The translations under genes were made by a program, and so were the position numbers. The notes under the pieces were generated by a model, which saw nothing but the letters and a program-made list of their open reading frames with translations, did not search any database and had not been told where the DNA came from. Below, piece after piece: positions 28,002 through 35,053 of a DNA stretch of 35,053 nucleotides (within the stretch, counting starts at the first letter, position 1; every line of letters starts with the position of its first letter). The DNA is from Chloroflexota bacterium (GTDB lineage: Bacteria > Chloroflexota > Limnocylindria > Limnocylindrales > CSP1-4), in assembly GCA_029240655.1 (NCBI GenBank), contig JARDZW010000009.1:1-35053 (forward strand). The letters run 5' to 3'.

Positions 28002-28372
28002 ATGGCGCGGCTCGGCGCGCTCGCCGATGGCCTTTCTCTCCCCCAACCCCTTCAGCGAATCCGTGGTGAGGCACGGCAGTCGCTTGACGGTCGCGCGTCC
28101 TGGCCGCGACCACGCCTGCGTTTCCCCGGGTCCCGGATCCGGTGCGTCCCGTGGCCCCCCGGCCGGCGCTTCTCGAATTCGGGGCGCGAGTGTTGCACCG
28201 CCATCGGTACGGGGTCAAGGGGTTACGAACGTCCTGTTGCCCGTTGTCACCAGGGCGACATGGATGGTGTCTGGGACGAGACCCGGCACGCGATCCCCCG
28301 GCTTGACGCCGGACCGGCCGGCACTGACCCTTGGGCCCAATCGGAGAGCGTCGCGCGAACTTGAGGGATCCT

Positions 28373-29845
28373 GTGCCGAGCCTGTTCATCGACGGTCAAT
28401 GGGTCGCGTCCGGCGACGGCACGTGCAGCCCGGTGGTCAACCCCTCCGACGGCACAGTCGTTGCCGAGGTCGACGTCGCCACGGACGCCCAAGTCCAGGC
28501 GGCGATCGCCGCGGCCCGGCGCGCCTTCGACTCGACCAATTGGCCGCGCACGCCCGTCACAGAGCGCGCCACGCTCCTCGCTCGCGTCGCCGATCTCATC
28601 GATCGTGACCTCGAGACGCTAGCCGTCGACGAGACCCAGAACACGGGCAAGGCGATGCGCGAGAGCCGCTGGGACATGGCTGATGTCGCGAAGGTCTTTC
28701 GCTACTACGCCAGGCTCGCCGGCGACGAGGCCGACGCCCGTTCGGTCGACACCGGCAACCCGGATGCCACCAGCCGGATCGTCCAGGAGCCGGTTGGGGT
28801 GTGCGCTCTCATCGCGCCGTGGAACTACCCGCTTCTCCAGCTCAGCTGGAAGATCGCGCCGGCCCTCGCCGCCGGCAACACCGCGGTCATGAAGCCCGCC
28901 CAGGTCACGCCGCTCAGCGCGATCCACCTAACGCGGCTGCTCGAGGAGGCCGGCACTCCGGCGGGGGTCGTCAACCTCGTGCTGGGTCCAGGAGAGCGCG
29001 TCGGTCAGGCGCTCGCCGACTCCCCCGACGTGGACCTGATCTCGCTCACGGGCGGCATCGAGGCCGGTCGTCAGCTGCTCAGGGGCGCCGCCGTCAATAT
29101 CAAGCGCGTCGCCCTGGAACTCGGTGGCAAGAGCCCGAACATCGTGTTCGCCGACGCCGATTTCGAGACGGCGCTCGACAACGCCCTGACCGCCGCCTTC
29201 GTCCATTCCGGCCAGGTGTGCAGCGCCGGCTGCCGCGCGATCGTCCAGGACGACATCTACGACCGGTTCGTCGAGGAGATCGGCCGGCGCGCGGACCTGA
29301 TTCGCCTTGGCCACGGCAGCGACGATGCGACGGAAGCCGGCGCGCTCATCTCGGCAGAGCACCGTGACAAGGTCGAGCGCTACGTCCGCGGCGCCATCGA
29401 CGAAGGCGCGAGACTGGTCGCCGGTGGCCGCCGACCGGATGATGCCCACCTCCAGGGCGGCTTCTACTATCGCCCCACGGTCTTCGCCGACGTCCGACGC
29501 GAGATGCGTATCGTCCGCGAGGAGGTCTTCGGCCCGGTCCTGACGATCGAGCGCTTCTCGACGGAAGAGGAAGCCATCGAGCTCGGGAACGACACGACCT
29601 ACGGGCTCGCCGGCGCCGTCTGGACGGCCGACCCGGCCCGCGCGGAACGCGTCGCGCGCCGACTGAGACACGGAACCGTCTGGATCAACGACTACAACAC
29701 CTACATCCCCGAGGCCGAATGGGGCGGCTTCAAGCAGTCCGGCATCGGCCGGGAACTTGGCCCGAGCGGTCTTGACGAGTACCGTGAGGCGAAACACATC
29801 TGGGAGAACACGGCGCCCGCACCGACGGGGTGGTTCGGCGGGTGA
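28373..29845 (+). CDS. Aldehyde dehydrogenase (betaine-aldehyde/aminoaldehyde dehydrogenase-like)
   Basis: SLFIDGQWVASGDGTCSPVVNPSDG; APWNYPLLQLSWKIAPALAAGNTAVMKPA; VALELGGKSPNIVFADADFE; HSGQVCSAGCR catalytic Cys. GTG start at 28373 with GAGGGATCCT upstream. Confidence 0.93.
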   Translation: MPSLFIDGQWVASGDGTCSPVVNPSDGTVVAEVDVATDAQVQAAIAAARRAFDSTNWPRTPVTERATLLARVADLIDRDLETLAVDETQNTGKAMRESRWDMADVAKVFRYYARLAGDEADARSVDTGNPDATSRIVQEPVGVCALIAPWNYPLLQLSWKIAPALAAGNTAVMKPAQVTPLSAIHLTRLLEEAGTPAGVVNLVLGPGERVGQALADSPDVDLISLTGGIEAGRQLLRGAAVNIKRVALELGGKSPNIVFADADFETALDNALTAAFVHSGQVCSAGCRAIVQDDIYDRFVEEIGRRADLIRLGHGSDDATEAGALISAEHRDKVERYVRGAIDEGARLVAGGRRPDDAHLQGGFYYRPTVFADVRREMRIVREEVFGPVLTIERFSTEEEAIELGNDTTYGLAGAVWTADPARAERVARRLRHGTVWINDYNTYIPEAEWGGFKQSGIGRELGPSGLDEYREAKHIWENTAPAPTGWFGG

Positions 29846-29902
29846 CCGGGGCCGGAGGAGCGGGGCACCGATGCCGGCGCCCGCCCCATATCCGCGCTGA
29901 CG

Positions 29903-31699
29903 TCAGTCGGCCGGGATCTCCGCGTGGATCGCGTCGAGGTCGACGCCCTGCGAGCGGCGATAGAGCCGCGCGCCGACGTAGACCAGCGCCGCGAGCCCGT
30001 ACAGGGCTCCGAGGAACATGATCGAATTCGTGTTGCCGACACCGATGCCGTAGAGCGGGTCGGTAAGCCACAGGTAGATCGTCCATGCCAGGATGATCGA
30101 CGTGATCAGGCCGGCGCCGCTGATGACCAGTTTCAGGTGGGCCACCGGCGAGTTGTCGAAGATCCGCGGCTTGTACCAGGGCAGGATGGTGGCGGCCACG
30201 GTGCTGCCCAGGAACGTGATCGCGATGACGAGGGTCGCGTCCAGGGTCAGCGCTCGAACGTCGGCCGAGTACGAGTAAGCGATGCTTACCAGGACGGCCG
30301 GGATCATGATGTACAGGAGCGCCACGACCGGTACGCCGCGACCTTCGGTGACGCGGGCGGCGCTCTCGGGCAGGACCCGGTCGAACGCGGCGGCGAAGAT
30401 CATCCGCGTCGACGATAGGAACAGCGTCCCGGACCAGCCCAGGAACCAGGCCCCAAAGAGGACCACCATCGCGATCTGGAAGATCGTGTTATCGACGAGA
30501 TATGACGCGAGCAACGGCGGGTAGCTCCAGATGGGCACGGTCGGGTCCGTCGTCGTGTAGCCGTAGAACCAGTTGATGAAGTTGACGTTGGTGGCGTTGA
30601 AGAACAGCCAGCCGAAGGTCTTTGCGGCGAGCAGGACGAAGATGATCGCGAGGATCGCGGTCACCCAGATCCCGCCGAGCATGCCGCGGAGCACCTTGTT
30701 GAAGTCACCCGAGCCACGAACCTCGCCGTACAGGGTCGAACCCCAGTTCGGGTAGAGGATCCAGAACAGCATGAACGGGATCATCGCGAGGGTCGCGGTG
30801 AGCGTGGCGCCGAAGTCGTCCCCGATCGCGAGAGGATCGAGCGATCCGGCGAAGGCATCGTTGGTGGCCGCATCCGCGATGGTCTGATCGTAGGCCCCGG
30901 TCACCCCGAACAGGGACGAAGAAGCCCGATCGAACGCCGCCTGGAAATCGGCCTGCGAGGAAACGAGCATTAGCACGGCCATGATCGCGAAGCCCAGCAG
31001 TCCGGCGTACAGGCACCATCGCTGGATCCGGGCGTAACCTGCCATCCCGAGCGCCACCAGGCCGGCCGTCAGGATGATCACGATGATCGAGACGACGAGC
31101 GTGCCGTTGTCGGAGCCGAAGAAGGCGACGCCGTCCGACGAGCCGATGAGCGCCGCGAGCGGCTGGAAGAATTCGAGCTTCAAGATCGCGCCGTAGATCG
31201 GCGCCCACATCGCGAGGATGAACCACCAGCCGGTGGCCGCCAGAACGAACCCGATGCCACCCCGCAGTCGGCCGATCAACCCGCCAGCGACCAGACCGGC
31301 GACCCCGGCGACGAGCGCAATGGTGCCGTCCAAGGCCGCCGCCTGGGCGACGAGATAGGCAGCGACCCCGAAGACCACGGCGCCGGTCACGATCCCCGGG
31401 ATCCCGTCGAGGATCCGGCTCTGCCAGACGTAATCCCCGCCCGCTCGCGGCATCACGGCGACGAGTCCGGCGTAGGCGACCGCCAGGAACGTGACCGCGA
31501 CCGCCGCCAGGACGATCGAGAGGACCGGCGATGCCCCCGGAACGTACGCAAAAACGGCAAGGCTGTAGAACATGCCCAGCGTGACGAGGTTGACTGCCAT
31601 GAACGAGTAGGTGAACGCGTCGAATCCCGACCAGCCCTTGACCAGTCCCGTCGCGTTCCGCAAGAACAGCGAAGGCGTCTCCCTCGAGACCGATTCCAT
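29903..31699 (-). CDS. APC-family amino acid/polyamine permease
   Basis: About a dozen hydrophobic segments; GWSGFDAFTYSFMAVNLVTLGMFYSLAVFAYVPGASPVLSIVLAAVAVTFLAVAYAGLVAVMPRAGGDYVWQSRIL. Confidence 0.9.
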   Translation of the reverse strand: MESVSRETPSLFLRNATGLVKGWSGFDAFTYSFMAVNLVTLGMFYSLAVFAYVPGASPVLSIVLAAVAVTFLAVAYAGLVAVMPRAGGDYVWQSRILDGIPGIVTGAVVFGVAAYLVAQAAALDGTIALVAGVAGLVAGGLIGRLRGGIGFVLAATGWWFILAMWAPIYGAILKLEFFQPLAALIGSSDGVAFFGSDNGTLVVSIIVIILTAGLVALGMAGYARIQRWCLYAGLLGFAIMAVLMLVSSQADFQAAFDRASSSLFGVTGAYDQTIADAATNDAFAGSLDPLAIGDDFGATLTATLAMIPFMLFWILYPNWGSTLYGEVRGSGDFNKVLRGMLGGIWVTAILAIIFVLLAAKTFGWLFFNATNVNFINWFYGYTTTDPTVPIWSYPPLLASYLVDNTIFQIAMVVLFGAWFLGWSGTLFLSSTRMIFAAAFDRVLPESAARVTEGRGVPVVALLYIMIPAVLVSIAYSYSADVRALTLDATLVIAITFLGSTVAATILPWYKPRIFDNSPVAHLKLVISGAGLITSIILAWTIYLWLTDPLYGIGVGNTNSIMFLGALYGLAALVYVGARLYRRSQGVDLDAIHAEIPAD

Positions 31700-31730
31700 G
31701 AATCCCTCCTCAGGTGTGCTCCTAGCCCCC

Positions 31731-32669
31731 TCAGCCGTTGATCAGCAGATAGCGCTTCACCTCGCCTTTCTTCGCGTCGAGATCGACGATCGCGGCTTGC
31801 AGCACGCCGTCCTCGTACGTGCTCCCTGGGTTGACCGCGAGGGTCCGGCCGATCTTCACAGCGCCCCGCCCTTCGTGGATGTGGCCGTGGAGCGACAGGA
31901 CCGGTCCGTACGCGACGATCGCGTCGCGGACCGCTCGCGAGCCGACCGGCACCAGGGCCTGGCCACCGGCCACGTAGTTCATCTCCTCGTCCAGCTTGGG
32001 CGCCGAATCGAGGTTCGAACCGTAGGGCGGGGCGTGGAAGTTGAAGATCGCCTTGCGTGGGTCCTGGACCTCCCCGACGAGGCCGTCGATGCGGGCGCGC
32101 AGCTCGTCCTCAGGTAGCTCGCGGAACGTATTCCAAGGCGTCGGGTTGGCCCAGCCGGTCGATACGAGCGTGAACCCATCGAGCGCGATGGCGTTGCTCT
32201 CGCCGAGGTCGACGAGCTCGGCTGCCTCGATCAGTGGGTCGATCTCGAACATGTCGTCGTTGGCCGGCGACACCACGCAGCGGATGCCCTTGCCACGCAG
32301 CTTGTCATCGGCGATGGCCATCCAGCGCTCGACCGACTGCAGCATCTCCTGCTTGAACCGCGCATCGACGAGAGCGGGGTCGGCGGACCACGCGTCGACC
32401 TCGTCGCGGGCGAGCCGGACCGGGTAGTAGCCGCGGTCGGAGATGCGCTTCTCCATGGCAGCGAGCTCGTCCTCGCTGGTGACCACCTGGCGCTGCCCCT
32501 GGAGCGTCAGCTCCCAGGTCCCACCGTTCGAGACGATCGGCACCATCGCCTTGCCCGTCATGTCGCCACCCATGACCAAGACGTCCGCCTTGTGGAACGC
32601 GCCCGCGTTGAGGAACTTGCGCCAGCACACGTCCGAACCATGGATGTCGGTCGCGAAGAAGATCCTCAT
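31731..32669 (-). CDS. Metallophosphoesterase (calcineurin-like fold)
   Basis: MRIFFATDIHGSD, VLVMGGDMTG, VVSPANDDMFE (in place of GNH[DE]), FNFHAPP, LHGHIHEG. Start at 32669 overlaps the NTase stop. Confidence 0.88.
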   Translation of the reverse strand: MRIFFATDIHGSDVCWRKFLNAGAFHKADVLVMGGDMTGKAMVPIVSNGGTWELTLQGQRQVVTSEDELAAMEKRISDRGYYPVRLARDEVDAWSADPALVDARFKQEMLQSVERWMAIADDKLRGKGIRCVVSPANDDMFEIDPLIEAAELVDLGESNAIALDGFTLVSTGWANPTPWNTFRELPEDELRARIDGLVGEVQDPRKAIFNFHAPPYGSNLDSAPKLDEEMNYVAGGQALVPVGSRAVRDAIVAYGPVLSLHGHIHEGRGAVKIGRTLAVNPGSTYEDGVLQAAIVDLDAKKGEVKRYLLING

Positions 32670-33499
32670 AGGGCTCCGTGCTCCATCTCCTCGGGTTCCT
32701 CGTACCACGGCCGTCGCTCACCGATTCGCGCGCGGAGCTTCCACTTGGTCGACTTCGGGGCGGCATCGATGCCCTCGCGCAGCGCCGCGATCTGGGCCGA
32801 CGGGTCGAAGCGTGGTGCGCGTCCCTCACCGAGGTCAAGGTCCTCGGGCTCGAGGTCCGTCGCGAGGAATTGGTCAAGCTTGTCGAGGTTGCCGGTCACC
32901 GTCCGCCACCAGCCCCAGTCGTTGGAGGTATGGGCCACGATCCGCGGCAGGTTGATCGCCCCCGTCCCATGGCTGGAGTCTTCGTCGCCGTCGTCGGGGC
33001 CGATGGGGTGCTCCGCCAGCAGGACGAGCGCGTCCAGCACATCCTTGCGGTTGATCTTCACGACCTGCAGCTTCGACAGCAGCAGCTCGGCGAGCGGGAG
33101 CGTCGGCCGCGATGCGGTCAGCCGATCGCCGAACTCGATCCGATGGCACATCTCGAGGGTGTCGACCAGGACATCGACGGGCCGCTTTCTGACGACATCG
33201 ACGAAGTACGCCTGCTTCCGGCCGAACAGCGCGTTGTGCTGCCGATCGGGCGTATAGCCCTCGATCGCGAGGAGCTCGTAGAACGCCGCCCGGTCCCTCG
33301 AGGTCGTGGCGAAGTCGAGGTCCACCTCGGTCCGGCGTGAGCGCGCCGTCCACGCCGGTGCGTGCGCCCGGATCGCCATCCCGCCCATCAACCGTACCGT
33401 CAGGCCACGGGCGTCCGCCGCATCCACGATGCGGAGCGACTCCTCGAGCGGATCCGCGAGGGTGCGCGTGTCGCGGGTGACGCCAGGGTCGGTCGACAT
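32666..33499 (-). CDS. Nucleotidyltransferase-fold protein (AbiEii/MNT-like)
   Basis: VRLMGGMAIRAHAPAWTARSRRTEVDLDFAT (GG...DxD), PVDVLVD third acidic position, LPLAELLLSKLQVVKINRKDVLDALVLL. Confidence 0.75.
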   Translation of the reverse strand: MSTDPGVTRDTRTLADPLEESLRIVDAADARGLTVRLMGGMAIRAHAPAWTARSRRTEVDLDFATTSRDRAAFYELLAIEGYTPDRQHNALFGRKQAYFVDVVRKRPVDVLVDTLEMCHRIEFGDRLTASRPTLPLAELLLSKLQVVKINRKDVLDALVLLAEHPIGPDDGDEDSSHGTGAINLPRIVAHTSNDWGWWRTVTGNLDKLDQFLATDLEPEDLDLGEGRAPRFDPSAQIAALREGIDAAPKSTKWKLRARIGERRPWYEEPEEMEHGAL

Positions 33500-33609
33500 C
33501 CACGTTCCTTCCAGGCGCGGAGCATCGCAAGCCGGATGGGTCGACGTCGAGTATAGGGTGGGCGTCCGCCCCGACGAGCGCGCGTGCCGCGTATCCTGAG
33601 CCCCACGCC

Positions 33610-35053
33610 ATGTCCACGACGACCCGTACGCCCCGTGTCGCGATCATCGGTGCCGGGATCGTCGGCTGTTCGCTGGCCGACGAGCTGGTCCTGCGCGGCT
33701 GGTCGGACGTCGTCGTCATCGAGCAGGGGCCGCTGTTCGCCGCGGGCGGCTCAACGTCGCATGCGCCGGGGCTCGTGTTCCAGACCAACGGCTCCAAGAC
33801 CATGGCCGAGTTCGCGCGCTACACGGTCGAGAAGTCGTGCTCGCTCGAGCTCGACGGAGAGTGGTGCTTCAACCAGGTCGGCAGCCTCGAGCTCGCGCTG
33901 ACCGAGGACCGGCTCCGCGAGCTCCATCGCCGCCAGGGGTTCGCCGAGTCGTGGGGCATCGAGGGCCGGGTGATCGACCCGGACGAGACCGCCCGCCTGT
34001 GGCCGCTCGTCGATCGCGACGCCATCCTGGGCGCCTACCACGTCCCGACGGACGGGCTCGCCAAGGCCGTCCGCGTGTCAGAAGCGCAGGCCCGCCGGGC
34101 GACCGAGGGCGGCGCTCGCTTCCTCGGCGGTCACATGGTGACCGGCATCCGCACCGATGACGGCCGCGTCCGCGCGGTCGTCACCGATCAGGGCGAGATC
34201 GAGGCGGACATCGTCGTGTGCGCCGCGGGGATCTGGGGGCCGCTCATCGGGGCGATGGTCGGGATGACCGTGCCGCTCCAGCCGCTGGCCCACCAGTACA
34301 CGAAGACGAATGTCCTGCCCGAGATGGCGCCGTTCGCGATCTCGCCCGACCGCGAGAACGTCCATCCGATCGTCCGCGCCCAGGACCGCGACCTGTATTT
34401 CCGCGAGCACGTCGACCGGCTGGGCGTCGGCTCCTACGCCCACGTCCCGATGCCGATCGATGCGGCCACGATCCTGTCTCCGAGCGAGGCGCCGGTGATG
34501 CCGTCCGTCCTGGACTTCACGCCCGACACGTTCGCCGAGTCATGGTCGTGGGCGCAGGGGATCGTGCCCGCACTTCGCCGGCCGGGCGTCGCGATCGAGA
34601 CGGGCATGAACGGGATCTTCTCGTTCACCACGGACGGCGCCCCGCTCATGGGCGAATCGGCTGACGTGAAGGGCTTCTGGCTGGCCGAGGCCGTATGGGT
34701 CACGCATGCCTGTGGCGTCGGCAGGGCCATGGCCGAATGGCTGGTCGATGGCGGCTCGCCGACGGACCTCCACGAGTGCGACGTCAACCGGTTCGAGGCC
34801 CACCAGCTGGCGCCCTCGTATCTCCACGACCGCGGTGTCCAGAACTACATCGAGGTCTACGACATCATCCATCCGCTCCAGCCGATGGAGGACCCGCGAC
34901 CAATCCGAACGTCGCCCTTCTACGAGCGCGAGCAGGAGCTCGGTGCGTTCTTCTTGGAGGGCAATGGCTGGGAACGGCCGCACTGGTACGGCGTGAACGA
35001 GGGGCTGCTGGGTCGCTACGACATCCCGCGTCGCAATGCGTGGGCCGAACGCT
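33610..35053 (+). CDS. Dimethylglycine oxidase/dehydrogenase-like flavoprotein (truncated by right window edge)
   Basis: MSTTTRTPRVAIIGAGIVGCSLADELVLRGWSDVVVIEQGPLFAAGGSTSHAPGLVFQTNGSKTMAEFARYTVEK...CFNQVGSLELALTE...AEAVWVTHACGVGRAMAEWL...SPFYEREQELGAFFLEGNGWERPHWYG. Very close to actinobacterial dimethylglycine oxidase as remembered. Confidence 0.93.
   Translation, partial: MSTTTRTPRVAIIGAGIVGCSLADELVLRGWSDVVVIEQGPLFAAGGSTSHAPGLVFQTNGSKTMAEFARYTVEKSCSLELDGEWCFNQVGSLELALTEDRLRELHRRQGFAESWGIEGRVIDPDETARLWPLVDRDAILGAYHVPTDGLAKAVRVSEAQARRATEGGARFLGGHMVTGIRTDDGRVRAVVTDQGEIEADIVVCAAGIWGPLIGAMVGMTVPLQPLAHQYTKTNVLPEMAPFAISPDRENVHPIVRAQDRDLYFREHVDRLGVGSYAHVPMPIDAATILSPSEAPVMPSVLDFTPDTFAESWSWAQGIVPALRRPGVAIETGMNGIFSFTTDGAPLMGESADVKGFWLAEAVWVTHACGVGRAMAEWLVDGGSPTDLHECDVNRFEAHQLAPSYLHDRGVQNYIEVYDIIHPLQPMEDPRPIRTSPFYEREQELGAFFLEGNGWERPHWYGVNEGLLGRYDIPRRNAWAER

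Noticed and set aside
27850-28140. Confident assignment of a ydaO (c-di-AMP) or c-di-GMP riboswitch
   Set aside because: Only short patches resemble the consensus and several invariant bases and spacings do not match. Kept as an unassigned structured element.
27787-28608. 273-aa and 230-aa ORFs covering the intergenic region upstream of the aldehyde dehydrogenase
   Set aside because: Low-complexity Arg/Pro/Ser sequences without motifs. They run into the ALDH gene out of frame, so the region is better treated as non-coding.
31731-33499. Classical AbiE toxin-antitoxin system
   Set aside because: The NTase resembles AbiEii, but there is no AbiEi-like HTH antitoxin gene next to it.

Overview
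This is a 35 kb high-GC window, probably bacterial chromosome. The Chloroflexota/Actinobacteria-like flavour is only an inference from codon and gene style. Most of it looks like a catabolic island for methylated amines and one-carbon units. From left to right: (i) a corrinoid methyl-transfer module on the minus strand (RACo-like activator cut by the left edge, methyl-THF:corrinoid methyltransferase, a small 'virulence factor'-type protein, corrinoid protein) facing an IclR regulator; (ii) an SDR-like protein and a bicupin; (iii) a Liv-type ABC transporter with a fused LivM-LivG polypeptide; (iv) an XRE-cupin regulator divergent from an M24 pseudo-peptidase, TPP-dependent dehydrogenase E1 alpha/beta, a beta-hydroxyacid dehydrogenase and an amidohydrolase; (v) a rearranged heterotetrameric sarcosine oxidase locus (soxB, a Tat-exported amine oxidase, a 28-aa membrane microprotein, soxD, and a soxA-soxG fusion); (vi) a secreted SpaA-like surface protein with a long structured upstream region; (vii) an aldehyde dehydrogenase, an APC permease and an overlapping nucleotidyltransferase/metallophosphoesterase pair; (viii) a dimethylglycine oxidase-like flavoprotein cut by the right edge. 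I saw no rRNA, tRNA, CRISPR array, transposase or phage gene. The items I would follow up first are the 28-aa ORF coupled to the Tat amine oxidase inside the sox operon, the inverted-repeat operator over the M24 promoter that shares a 10-mer with the liv promoter region, the M24 protein with a metal-ligand Asp to Cys change, the NTase+MPE pair, and the structured element upstream of the surface protein.
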